A stretch of DNA of 16,616 nucleotides, from positions 1-16,616 of the forward strand of contig CAILQE010000083.1 of the NCBI GenBank assembly GCA_903836325.1. Direction: 5' to 3'. Origin of the DNA: an uncultured Candidatus Saccharibacteria bacterium. Lineage in GTDB: Bacteria > Patescibacteriota > Saccharimonadia > Saccharimonadales > UBA4665. Shown piece by piece: positions 7,864 to 14,522 of this stretch (position 1 is its first letter; every line of letters starts with the position of its first letter). The position numbers and the translations under genes were made by a program. Under the pieces are notes generated by a model, which was given only the letters and a program-made list of their open reading frames with translations, was not told the DNA's origin and ran no database searches.

Positions 7864-8232
7864 ATGAATAAAAATTTATTAGGCTTTTTAACTCGTTGGT
7901 TTGTTTGTGTCCTTGGTCTATGGTTAGCATCAAGGTTTTTAAGCAACTATATATCCTATAAAGATGGATTCGGAACACTAGTTATGGCTGGATTAGTATT
8001 GGCTATAGTTAACTTCCTAATTAAGCCTATACTTATACTATTTTCTCTGCCCGCTATAGTGTTTACTCTAGGATTATTTATGGTGATTATAAACGGATTC
8101 ATAGTATTCTTAGTTTCTAAGCTTTATACTCCACTTCATGTCACTAACTTCTGGGCGGCTATATTTGCTGGAATGGTAATAGGACTGGTAAACTATCTAG
8201 TAACAACTGTAATGGAGTCTGCAAAAGAATGA
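7864..8232 (+). CDS. Four-helix membrane protein, PF04020 (phage holin 4_2/YvlD-like) family
   Basis: This 122-residue integral membrane protein has about four hydrophobic helices (roughly 8-28, 36-54, 55-85 broken by Pro, and 95-117). The conserved core of PF04020 is recognisable: NFLIKPILILFSLPAIVFTLGLF at 50-72 followed by INGF. Despite the family name, chromosomal members are not phage lysis proteins, and their role is poorly known; some are linked to envelope stress. The start has no Shine-Dalgarno and sits just after a promoter -10. The stop TGA overlaps the secG start in an ATGA (8229-8232), so the two are co-translated. No phage genes are nearby, so a holin role is unlikely. Confidence 0.85.
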   Translation: MNKNLLGFLTRWFVCVLGLWLASRFLSNYISYKDGFGTLVMAGLVLAIVNFLIKPILILFSLPAIVFTLGLFMVIINGFIVFLVSKLYTPLHVTNFWAAIFAGMVIGLVNYLVTTVMESAKE

Positions 8233-8444
8233 ATATTTACGGATATATAACAATTGGAACAATGCTACTGATGACTTTTCTTATTCTAATTCAAACTAGG
8301 GGAGCATCCTTAGGTGCTGGTCTTGGTGGTGCTGGAGATGTAAATACTACTCGAAGGGGTACTGATAAAACTATTTATCAGATCACAATTATCTTAGGTA
8401 TAATCTTTGCTATTTCCTTAATCTTAGGTGAAACTCAGAAATAA
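8229..8444 (+). CDS. secG: Preprotein translocase subunit SecG
   Basis: SecG is the small accessory subunit of the SecYEG channel and stimulates protein export. At 71 residues it is of normal length for compact SecG proteins. Two transmembrane helices (about 5-21 and 49-66) flank the conserved loop IQTRGASLGAGLGGAGDV (21-38) and TRRGTDKTIYQIT (41-53), the family signature. It starts within the ATGA overlap with the upstream membrane-protein gene and lies 12 bp before the solute-binding protein gene, indicating one operon. No independent Shine-Dalgarno is seen, which fits translational coupling. Confidence 0.95.
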   Translation: MNIYGYITIGTMLLMTFLILIQTRGASLGAGLGGAGDVNTTRRGTDKTIYQITIILGIIFAISLILGETQK

Positions 8445-8456
8445 TAAACAAATAAA

Positions 8457-10247
8457 ATGGCTGAAATAAAGAATAAGCCCTTAGCTAAGCAGATAAAAAA
8501 GCAGCTTATTGAATCTCAAAAGCAAGCTATTAATGCTACTTCTAATGCTGAAAGCCACATCGATAAACATCTATTCCGTAGATTTCATAAACTCAGGAAT
8601 GTTAAAAGGTTCTTGTCTTTCTGGATTCTAACAGTCGGAATCATTATTCTGGGTCTTTTTTGGCAAATATTCGCACAATTCGATTATTATCAAAAGTTAG
8701 AACCAGTACCAGGTGGAATATATAACGAAGGACTGTTGGGAAACTTTACCAATCTAAACCCAATTTTTGCAAATAACGAAGTAGACTCATCTTTATCTAG
8801 ATTGATATTTGGAAGTCTTATTACTTTCGATAACAATAATAAGATAAGTTACGAGCTGGCAAGTTCTATGAAGGTCAACTCTACGGGAACTTCCTACTCG
8901 CTAACTCTAAGGCCTAACCTAAAATGGCAAGACGGAAAACCGCTTACTGCTGCAGACGTATTATTTACTTTTAGATTAATTCAAAACCCAGACGTGAATT
9001 CACCGCTTAGGTCATATTTTGATGGAGTAAGCTTTTCAGCAAAGGGTAACTTAATTACCTTTAATATCCCTAATCCATTAGCTTCATTCCCAGATTATTT
9101 AAACGTTGGGATACTTCCTCAGCATATTTTGTCTACTGTGCCAGTCAGTGAACTTAGATCGTCTAGTTTTAATACACAGAACCCTATAGGTAGTGGACCG
9201 TTCGAATTTAAATCTTTAGCAGTTAAGGGAAGCGATCCTAGTAATGCTGAGGTTCAAATAAACTTAGCTCCATACAAAAACTATGCACTAGGAGAGCCAA
9301 AGCTTAATGCCTTCATTGTGCATGCTTACGCATCTGTGAATCAGCTTGAGAAGGCACTTTTGTCTGGAAGTCTTAACGGAGCCGATGGAATAAGTGTTCC
9401 AAGTTCTAAAATAGATAAAAATAAGAGATTTAAAGAAAATAGTTTAATCCTAACCGCAGGAAGTTATGTCTTCTTTAGAACAAGCAATTCAGTCTTATCT
9501 AATCAGAAAGTTCGATCCGCATTAGAACAGGCCGTAAATACAAAAAAGATAATCTCTAGCCTTGGATATAAGACTACGGAAGTAGTTTCGCCATTCTTAA
9601 AGAACCAAGTCGAATACAATCCTCAATATGCTCAGGCGCAGTTTAATATGGATGCAGCAAATACAATTCTTACTCAAGACGGATGGATCATGGGCTCAAA
9701 TGGTATTAGATCCAAAAAAGGACAAGAACTTAAATTCAACCTCACAATCCCTAATATTAAGGAATATGTAAACGTGGCTAATCTAATAAAGTCTGACTGG
9801 GCAACCATAGGTGCGCAGGCAGATATATTAGCTCTAGATGTTCAAGATTTTCCATCTGCTTTAAATTATCATCAATATGATGCAGTGCTGTACGGAATAT
9901 CTATTGGAGCTAATCCAGATGTTTATGCTTATTGGAATAGCGATATGTTTAACCCTGCTACTTCTAGATGGACTAATTTAAGCGAATATAAGAACACGGA
10001 GGCTGATACGGCATTATCTGCAGGTAGAACAAGACTTGATCCAGTTCTTCGAAGAGTAAAATATGCACCATTCTTAGCCGCTTGGCAGACAGATGTGCCC
10101 GCTGTGGGGCTTTATCAGCCTAGAGACCTATATATTACCAATGGAACAGTATTCGGCTTAACTACATCTAATATTAATTCTTCAGCAGACAGATATAACA
10201 ATGTTAATAACTGGGAAATAGTAGAAGCTAAAGTTACCGAAAAATAA
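8457..10247 (+). CDS. Membrane-anchored family 5 (oligopeptide-type) solute-binding protein
   Basis: The 596-residue protein contains an SBP_bac_5 domain (about 88-520), the class that binds peptides or related solutes for ABC importers. Signatures are FTNLNPIFANN (97-107), LRPNLKWQDGKPLTAADVLFTF (151-172) and NPIGSGPFEF (242-251). Instead of a cleavable signal or lipobox it has a basic N-terminal cytoplasmic region of about 50 residues and one transmembrane helix (about 52-73), giving an N-in topology with the binding domain outside. No permease or ATPase gene accompanies it here. It lies 12 bp after secG without a Shine-Dalgarno, so it is probably translated from the secG operon transcript. 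It may serve an ABC transporter encoded elsewhere or act as a peptide sensor or extracytoplasmic chaperone. The domain call is firm; ligand and partner are unknown. Confidence 0.92.
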   Translation: MAEIKNKPLAKQIKKQLIESQKQAINATSNAESHIDKHLFRRFHKLRNVKRFLSFWILTVGIIILGLFWQIFAQFDYYQKLEPVPGGIYNEGLLGNFTNLNPIFANNEVDSSLSRLIFGSLITFDNNNKISYELASSMKVNSTGTSYSLTLRPNLKWQDGKPLTAADVLFTFRLIQNPDVNSPLRSYFDGVSFSAKGNLITFNIPNPLASFPDYLNVGILPQHILSTVPVSELRSSSFNTQNPIGSGPFEFKSLAVKGSDPSNAEVQINLAPYKNYALGEPKLNAFIVHAYASVNQLEKALLSGSLNGADGISVPSSKIDKNKRFKENSLILTAGSYVFFRTSNSVLSNQKVRSALEQAVNTKKIISSLGYKTTEVVSPFLKNQVEYNPQYAQAQFNMDAANTILTQDGWIMGSNGIRSKKGQELKFNLTIPNIKEYVNVANLIKSDWATIGAQADILALDVQDFPSALNYHQYDAVLYGISIGANPDVYAYWNSDMFNPATSRWTNLSEYKNTEADTALSAGRTRLDPVLRRVKYAPFLAAWQTDVPAVGLYQPRDLYITNGTVFGLTTSNINSSADRYNNVNNWEIVEAKVTEK

Positions 10248-10258
10248 GTCTTATTTTT
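10240..10258 (+). terminator. Weak AT-only hairpin at the end of the SBP gene
   Basis: AAAAATAA (10240-10247, including the stop codon) pairs perfectly with TTATTTTT (10251-10258) around the loop GTC. The descending arm ends in five Ts. With no G-C pair in the stem it would be a weak terminator at best, but it falls exactly at the operon end and just before the next promoter. Confidence 0.35.
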
Positions 10259-10259
10259 A

Positions 10260-10268
10260 TGTTAAAAT
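10260..10268 (+). promoter_or_regulatory. Extended -10 promoter of the FAD oxidoreductase gene
   Basis: TGTTAAAAT, identical to the element before the PF04020-secG operon. Expected initiation near 10275 yields a leader of about 32 nt that contains the G-run ribosome binding site at 10293-10300. A TATACT at 10269-10274 is an alternative -10. Confidence 0.5.
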
Positions 10269-10292
10269 TATACTTAAGTTTAATTATTAATT

Positions 10293-10300
10293 AAGGGGGG
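10293..10300 (+). promoter_or_regulatory. G-rich Shine-Dalgarno deciding a TTG start
   Basis: AAGGGGGG lies 6 nt before the TTG at 10307. No other strong ribosome binding site lies between here and the first internal ATG at 10355, so this site is the main reason to accept the TTG start. Confidence 0.75.
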
Positions 10301-10306
10301 TTTTCT

Positions 10307-11935
10307 TTGAGTAAAATAGGCCATTATCTACAGGAACATCTTAGCGGAGAAGTGATGGATTCTATAGATGCTAGAAAATATTTTGCTAGTGATAGCAGTA
10401 TATTATTTCAACCACCTGCGTTAGCGATATATCCTAGAAGTGAAAACGATATTCGAAAAGCAATAAGATTTTCTTGGCAACTTGCAGAAAGAGGAAGACT
10501 AATCCCCATATCTTCGAGAGGTCTTGGTTCAGATATTTCCGGAGCTGCATTAACTAAAGGCGTGCTGCTGGTCTTTTCTGCCCACATAAATAGAATCTTA
10601 GAATTAGATAACAAAGACGATTTTATAACTGTTGAGGCTGGAATAAATTTCGGAAAATTACAGCAAACACTTAATACCCATTCAAAGTTTATTCCTACTT
10701 ATCCATCTAATCCTGACTATGCCACTATTGGAGGTGTAATTAGCAACAACACCATAGGTGAGAAATCCTTTAAATATGGAAGCATAGCTAAACAAATTAA
10801 GTCTATGCGTATTGTTTTGGCTAATGGTGAAGTAATTACCGTCAAGAAATTATCCAAACGAGAACTGAATAAGAAGATAGGATTAAATACTTTTGAAGGT
10901 GAAATATATAGAGGACTAAATAATTTACTTGAAGATAATAAAGAGCTAATTAGTAAGACTAAACTAGATGTTGAATTTAATAGTGCCGGATATAACCTTG
11001 CAGATATAACTAAGGATAAAGGTTTCGATTTAACTCCACTTTTCGTAGGCTCCCAATCGACTTTAGGAATAATAACGGAAGTAACTCTAAAAACGACTCC
11101 TAATCCTGATGATAAAACCTTACTAGTAGCAAGTCTTAATGATTTAAATACACTTCAAGGCTTAGTTAATGAGTTTATGAATATGAAGAATAGACCTAGT
11201 TCTTTCGAAGTTGTTAATAAGTCTCTTATTGATGCGGTTAAAAATATTAATTCAAATTATCTAAAAGACTCTCTTTCTAAAGACCCTAAAGAATACACGG
11301 TATTCATAGAATATGACGATACTAAGAGATCTAAATTAGTTAAAAGAGCCAAGAAAACAATTCTTAAATTTACTGAAGAAGTAGTTGTTCTTAAAGACCC
11401 AAGTGAACAGGAAAAATATTGGAAAATAAGAGAAGCATCTAGTGTATATATCGGACAGAATGACGGAAGTCTTAAAGCTTCGCCAATTATTGAAGATGCT
11501 GGAGTTAGTCCCTATAGATTATCTGATCTAGTTGATGGGGCACAGCAAATCTTTGATTCAGTCGGTATTAATAACCCGCCAATGTGGGGGCACCTTGGAA
11601 CTGGTGTGATGCATTTCTATCCTAAGCTAAATCTTGCTAGCGTTGGAGATAAGCAAAAAGTATTCAAAATTATGGATGGTTACTACAAGCTAATAGTTTC
11701 ACTTGGCGGAAGTATATCTTCAGAAAATAGTGACGGTAAACTTAAGGCTCCATATCTAGAAATGCAATATGGGTCGGAAGTGTACGCGCTACTTAAAAAG
11801 GTCAAAGAAGTATTCGATCCGTATTCTATGTTTGCTCCAGGTGTTAAATTCGGAACAACTAAAGACGAACTTAAGGAAATAATAAAACCAGAGTTTGCTT
11901 TATATCAACAATTCAATCATCTACCTCGTAGTTAA
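10307..11935 (+). CDS. FAD-binding oxidoreductase, GlcD / D-lactate dehydrogenase-like
   Basis: A 542-residue flavoprotein of the FAD_binding_4 plus FAD-oxidase C class, whose members oxidise 2-hydroxy acids such as glycolate or D-lactate. The FAD domain (about 37-265) shows IYPRSENDIRKAIRF (41-55), ISSRGLGSDISGAAL (68-82), PDYATIGGVISNNTIGEKSFKYG (136-158) and FVGSQSTLGIITEVTL (246-261). The C-terminal domain (about 270-515) ends with FDPYSMFAPG (503-512). Two usual active-site motifs are altered: GHLGTGVMHF (428-437) in place of GHxGDGNxH, and SSENSDG (471-477) in place of GEHGxG, with Asn474 where a His is expected. The TTG start is chosen because of the G-run Shine-Dalgarno and because the N-terminus reads like the family's (YLQEHLSGEV). 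No terminator follows; a tRNA promoter begins 3 bp after the stop. Substrate is unknown. Confidence 0.9.
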   Translation: MSKIGHYLQEHLSGEVMDSIDARKYFASDSSILFQPPALAIYPRSENDIRKAIRFSWQLAERGRLIPISSRGLGSDISGAALTKGVLLVFSAHINRILELDNKDDFITVEAGINFGKLQQTLNTHSKFIPTYPSNPDYATIGGVISNNTIGEKSFKYGSIAKQIKSMRIVLANGEVITVKKLSKRELNKKIGLNTFEGEIYRGLNNLLEDNKELISKTKLDVEFNSAGYNLADITKDKGFDLTPLFVGSQSTLGIITEVTLKTTPNPDDKTLLVASLNDLNTLQGLVNEFMNMKNRPSSFEVVNKSLIDAVKNINSNYLKDSLSKDPKEYTVFIEYDDTKRSKLVKRAKKTILKFTEEVVVLKDPSEQEKYWKIREASSVYIGQNDGSLKASPIIEDAGVSPYRLSDLVDGAQQIFDSVGINNPPMWGHLGTGVMHFYPKLNLASVGDKQKVFKIMDGYYKLIVSLGGSISSENSDGKLKAPYLEMQYGSEVYALLKKVKEVFDPYSMFAPGVKFGTTKDELKEIIKPEFALYQQFNHLPRS

Positions 11936-11937
11936 GG

Positions 11938-11946
11938 TGTTATAAT
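11938..11946 (+). promoter_or_regulatory. Extended -10 promoter of tRNA-Leu
   Basis: TGTTATAAT is a perfect extended -10, directly after the FAD oxidoreductase stop. It ends 10 bp before the mature tRNA 5' end at 11957. No -35 match is visible at the usual spacing. Confidence 0.65.
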
Positions 11947-11956
11947 ATATTTTAAT

Positions 11957-12042
11957 GCGCGGGTGGCGAAATGGTAGACGCGCTACCTTGAGGTGGTAGT
12001 GGGAGCAATCCTGTGGAGGTTCAAATCCTCTTCCGCGCACCA
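11957..12042 (+). tRNA. tRNA-Leu (anticodon GAG)
   Basis: An 86-nt class II tRNA. Acceptor GCGCGGG pairs with TCCGCGC (one G-U), discriminator A and an encoded CCA (12040-12042). Anticodon stem CTACC/GGTAG encloses loop TTGAGGT, giving anticodon GAG for CUC/CUU codons. The long variable arm (GGGAGCAATCCT region) is typical of Leu. The D-loop GG and T-loop TTCAAAT are canonical. Confidence 0.97.
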
Positions 12043-12045
12043 ATA

Positions 12046-12074
12046 GTGACAATCATCATAAGATATGATAGAAT
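12046..12074 (+). promoter_or_regulatory. Promoter of tRNA-Val between two tRNA genes
   Basis: GTGACA (12046-12051, 5 of 6 to TTGACA), a 17-bp spacer, then TAGAAT (12069-12074) preceded by the extended TGn. It starts 4 bp after the tRNA-Leu CCA end, so tRNA-Val and the following small gene can be transcribed independently of tRNA-Leu. Confidence 0.65.
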
Positions 12075-12098
12075 ATTTGTTATTCGATCTAAAACTAT

Positions 12099-12175
12099 GG
12101 GTAATTAGCTCAGTTGGCTAGAGCATCTCGTTTACACCGAGAGGGTCGGGGGTTCGAGTCCCTCATTACCCACCA
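12099..12175 (+). tRNA. tRNA-Val (anticodon UAC)
   Basis: A 77-nt tRNA. GGGTAAT pairs perfectly with ATTACCC; discriminator A and encoded CCA (12173-12175). Anticodon stem TCTCG/CGAGA encloses TTTACAC, giving UAC. D-loop AGTTGGCTA and T-loop TTCGAGT are canonical. A second CCA directly follows the first in the DNA (12176-12178). The U34 anticodon is of the class modified by TrhO in other bacteria, and a trhO gene is in this window. Confidence 0.97.
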
Positions 12176-12185
12176 CCACATTATT

Positions 12186-12563
12186 ATGACTAGAGAAGAA
12201 TTCGAAAATCCACTAAAATTATATATCGCCGGCGGCGATATTGCTTCTAATGACAAAGTTATTAATCTTGGTCTAGTAGTAATTAGTCCGTTAATTGAAA
12301 CAGTTCTACCACCTAGTAGAATTAAAGATCTAGAAGAAACAGGGTTATTACCAAGAAATAGATGGGCTACAAATAGTAATCACATGACAACTGTTTTCCG
12401 AGCTAAAGATGCATTAGATTACTCAGGCGAACAGGTTACGGATTCACACGAGGCAGCTATGAATATAGGTTCAATTATATTTGCTATGATGGGTAGAGAA
12501 ATAGATGTAAAAGTTTTAAATGGTCCTAATTCTTTAGTGGACATCTTATCTGTTGAAGATTAA
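12186..12563 (+). CDS. Small protein of unknown function between tRNA genes
   Basis: A 125-residue protein starting MTREEFENPLKLYIAGGDIA. I do not recognise a family. It is soluble-looking, with mixed hydrophobic and charged segments, no signal peptide, no cysteine and no obvious catalytic motif; the middle (about 36-60, ISPLIETVLPPSRIKDLEET) and the end (about 88-118, SHEAAMNIGSIIFAMMGREI) are likely helical. The frame is open upstream to an ATG at 12114, but that start lies inside tRNA-Val and would only translate the tRNA, so the ATG at 12186 is preferred. No Shine-Dalgarno precedes it. The start is 10 nt after the tRNA-Val CCA end, so the message is probably made as a tRNA-mRNA transcript and released by tRNA 3' processing with a very short leader. 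A complete frame with normal composition supports a real gene. Confidence 0.75.
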   Translation: MTREEFENPLKLYIAGGDIASNDKVINLGLVVISPLIETVLPPSRIKDLEETGLLPRNRWATNSNHMTTVFRAKDALDYSGEQVTDSHEAAMNIGSIIFAMMGREIDVKVLNGPNSLVDILSVED

Positions 12564-12570
12564 ATCTAAC

Positions 12571-12599
12571 TTGAAAAGATACTAATTTTAGCGTAAAAT
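12571..12599 (+). promoter_or_regulatory. Promoter of tRNA-Phe
   Basis: TTGAAA (12571-12576), 17-bp spacer, TAAAAT (12594-12599). This is one of the best two-box promoters in the window, and it ends 17 bp before the mature tRNA 5' end. Confidence 0.75.
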
Positions 12600-12616
12600 T
12601 ACCCCTGTTAGTTAAT

Positions 12617-12692
12617 GGCGCTTTAGCTCAGTTGGTAGAGCAGCGGCCTGAAGAGCCGCGTGTCCCCAGTTCGAGTCTGGGAGGCGCCACCA
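12617..12692 (+). tRNA. tRNA-Phe (anticodon GAA)
   Basis: A 76-nt tRNA. GGCGCTT pairs with AGGCGCC (one G-U), discriminator A and encoded CCA (12690-12692). Anticodon stem GCGGC/GCCGC encloses CTGAAGA, giving GAA. D-loop GG and T-loop TTCGAGT are canonical. Confidence 0.97.
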
Positions 12693-12774
12693 TTATACTG
12701 AAATCTTAATCCTACTTATTTTACTTAGATTATTGTGCTTTAATATATTTAGAGTGGCACCACAAAAAACAAAA

Positions 12775-13686
12775 ATGAAATTCTCCAAAATTCTTATAGC
12801 AAGCTTAGTTATTATAAGTTCTTTATCTTTGGCCAGCGTTAAGGCAGAAGATACTTCTGTTTCCTGTTCAGATTTAGTTAATTCTGTGGTAAATATTGCC
12901 CCTCAAGATATGTCCGGGTCTGTTTACGTAAAGCTTCCTAAATATGCATCTGTCGATTCATCTCAAATTAACATATATAGATCGGTACCAACTCTTGGAG
13001 CGAGATGTAATCTTATTGCTAGTGTGAAAGCAAACAAGAATACCTGGTTAAAAATTGGAGATAACCTAAAATTTAGTCAGGGAGATGAGATAACAATTGA
13101 TGGTCAAGGGCTTGGTGCTGAAGTTTATGCAGCATCGGCTTACCTGTTAATTGTCCAATCCAATGCATGCGCTCCTAGTGCTTATTGTGATTTTTCAGAT
13201 AGCTTTGGTTCTGGATATATTGAACCAAAGATTGTCTCTTCAGATACTGATCAGATAGCAATATATGTAGCCTCTCCGCTTCAAGGACTCAAGCCTACTA
13301 GTTTTAACTATTACGACAATGGAAGACTTCTGTACGTTCTAAATAACCTAAAAAGGTTTAATGTAAATTATCTATCTGGTGGTAAACATAATATAGATAT
13401 ACAAGCTAAATATTCTAATAACGAAAATCTTCATTACATATCTCAGATAGATACGGGTCAAGACTGGTCTAAGTGGCTTTTAATTAGAAGTACATACTAC
13501 AAATTAAAAACCCCAGCCAAGATTATTGCCTTAGTAATTTCAGGAATATTAATCCTTCTTCTAATTCTTCTTATATATAGGATTGTTCGAAACAAGATTA
13601 AAGCTAGTCATGATCACGGAGTAGATAACTATACGCCAGAAGATCAGCCCCCTATTGATCCAGGTAATAGTATAATTACAGGTTAA
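12775..13686 (+). CDS. Secreted protein with C-terminal membrane anchor, function unknown
   Basis: A 303-residue protein with a clear N-terminal signal peptide (MKFSKILIASLVIISSLSLA, probable cleavage after VKA at about 24). An extracytoplasmic domain of about 220 residues follows, mostly beta-like, with four cysteines (31, 78, 132, 138) that could form disulfides. A transmembrane helix (about 249-268) and a short basic then Pro/Asp-rich cytoplasmic tail end the protein: type I topology. No known domain is recognised. The ATG at 12775 is preferred over an in-frame TTG at 12733 because it puts the signal peptide at the N-terminus. No Shine-Dalgarno is visible, only an A-rich stretch. The stop overlaps that of the convergent signal peptidase gene. 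An adhesin or envelope sensor role is conceivable but unsupported. Confidence 0.85.
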   Translation: MKFSKILIASLVIISSLSLASVKAEDTSVSCSDLVNSVVNIAPQDMSGSVYVKLPKYASVDSSQINIYRSVPTLGARCNLIASVKANKNTWLKIGDNLKFSQGDEITIDGQGLGAEVYAASAYLLIVQSNACAPSAYCDFSDSFGSGYIEPKIVSSDTDQIAIYVASPLQGLKPTSFNYYDNGRLLYVLNNLKRFNVNYLSGGKHNIDIQAKYSNNENLHYISQIDTGQDWSKWLLIRSTYYKLKTPAKIIALVISGILILLLILLIYRIVRNKIKASHDHGVDNYTPEDQPPIDPGNSIITG

Positions 13687-14390
13687 TAAAGAGTAATTTG
13701 GTTCAATGGCCAGATTCTTACCACAACTCGTCCAATAATATAGCTATCTGGAATAGCACCCATGCTAGATCTAGAGTCTATGCTAGCGCCTGAATTTCTG
13801 TTATCTCCCATTACATATATCTGTCCTGCTTTAGCATCACCATCGTAAGCTCCATCTGTAAAGGGTAGATTTTTGCCGTAAGAAGCTTTATCTGGATATA
13901 TGGTATTACCTTTGGTGGTTGTAACTTGAACTATTCCATTGGCAATGTGTAAGTGCTCATAAGGAAGTGCAATAACTCTCTTAATGTATTGAAGTCCGGA
14001 ATTGCTAGTATCTCTTACAATAATTACATTAGATCTCGCAGGAATATAAGAGCTTCCTACAAGTTTTTGCCAAGTAACTGGTAATTTCCATACTAGTACA
14101 ACATTATTTGTTTTAAATGTAGGACGCATTGAAATACCGTTTACTACTGTAAAACCCAGTACATAATTAATGCCAACCCATAGCAGAAGACCTAGCGCAG
14201 CTATAATTCCAACTAATTTATATAATCTTTTATTTTCTTTCTTCGTTATGTCTATTTTGGTCTCCTTATAACTTTCCGGTGCTTGAAATACTAAAGGTGC
14301 ATTTGGCTGAATGGTTGGTGTTTGGTTATTATCTACTGGCTTTCCATTTGGCTGATAGGGCTCTAGTGTAGGTGGTTTAGAATTATCCAT
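13683..14390 (-). CDS. lepB: Signal peptidase I
   Basis: Signal peptidase I cleaves signal peptides from exported proteins at the outer face of the membrane. The 235-residue protein has a Pro/Asn/Gln-rich cytoplasmic N-terminal tail (about 1-50), one transmembrane helix (about 58-79) and the catalytic domain. Box B VVNGISMRPTF holds the nucleophile Ser87; box D YIKRVIALP holds the general base Lys137; box E is GDNRNSGASIDSR (195-207), followed by IIGRVVVRIWPL. All catalytic residues are present, so the enzyme should be active. The long proline-rich tail before the helix is unusual compared with compact Gram-positive enzymes. The gene is divergent from the MFS gene (132 bp) and convergent with the anchored secreted protein, a possible client. 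No Shine-Dalgarno is seen. Confidence 0.96.
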   Translation of the reverse strand: MDNSKPPTLEPYQPNGKPVDNNQTPTIQPNAPLVFQAPESYKETKIDITKKENKRLYKLVGIIAALGLLLWVGINYVLGFTVVNGISMRPTFKTNNVVLVWKLPVTWQKLVGSSYIPARSNVIIVRDTSNSGLQYIKRVIALPYEHLHIANGIVQVTTTKGNTIYPDKASYGKNLPFTDGAYDGDAKAGQIYVMGDNRNSGASIDSRSSMGAIPDSYIIGRVVVRIWPLNQITLY

Positions 14391-14396
14391 ATCTAT

Positions 14397-14430
14397 GTAT
14401 TCTAAACGTAAACGGTTTTTTTTAGAATAC
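14397..14430. promoter_or_regulatory. 10-bp inverted repeat in the lepB/MFS divergent spacer
   Basis: GTATTCTAAA (14397-14406) and TTTAGAATAC (14421-14430) are perfect inverted copies separated by 14 bp, so their centres lie about 24 bp apart, near two helical turns. Each half contains a -10-like hexamer for lepB on the minus strand (TATTCT and TAGAAT). It could be an operator controlling lepB or the exporter, or simply two promoter-like boxes. Confidence 0.4.
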
Positions 14431-14455
14431 CCATCACGGTTTATCTCTTAAAATG

Positions 14456-14464
14456 TGCTATTAT
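14456..14464 (+). promoter_or_regulatory. Extended -10 promoter of the MFS exporter
   Basis: TGCTATTAT, an extended -10 with 5 of 6 matches to TATAAT. It would give a leader of about 50 nt carrying AAAAGGAAA (14512-14520) just before the ATG at 14523. Confidence 0.5.
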
Positions 14465-14522
14465 ATGTTTATTAGATAATATTAAAAATTTCTCCGTACT
14501 CGGAATTTAAGAAAAGGAAAAT

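Noticed and set aside
7864..8232. Possible prophage remnant because of the holin-type family name
   Set aside because: PF04020 members are widespread chromosomal membrane proteins, and no phage gene, att site or tRNA-linked integrase is present; the gene overlaps secG in an operon.
12114..12185. Upstream extension of the small unknown gene starting inside tRNA-Val
   Set aside because: The extra residues (MARASRLHREGRGFESLI) are simply translated tRNA sequence; the ATG at 12186 outside the tRNA is the sensible start.
11957..12692. tRNA cluster as an integration hotspot with a genomic island
   Set aside because: No integrase, no repeated tRNA 3' end as an attachment site, and flanking genes look native in composition.
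12750..12765. AGAGTGGCACCAC resembling the T-box antiterminator sequence
   Set aside because: No stem I, specifier loop or terminator fits in the ~80 nt after tRNA-Phe, and the downstream gene is not an amino-acid gene; chance similarity is more likely.
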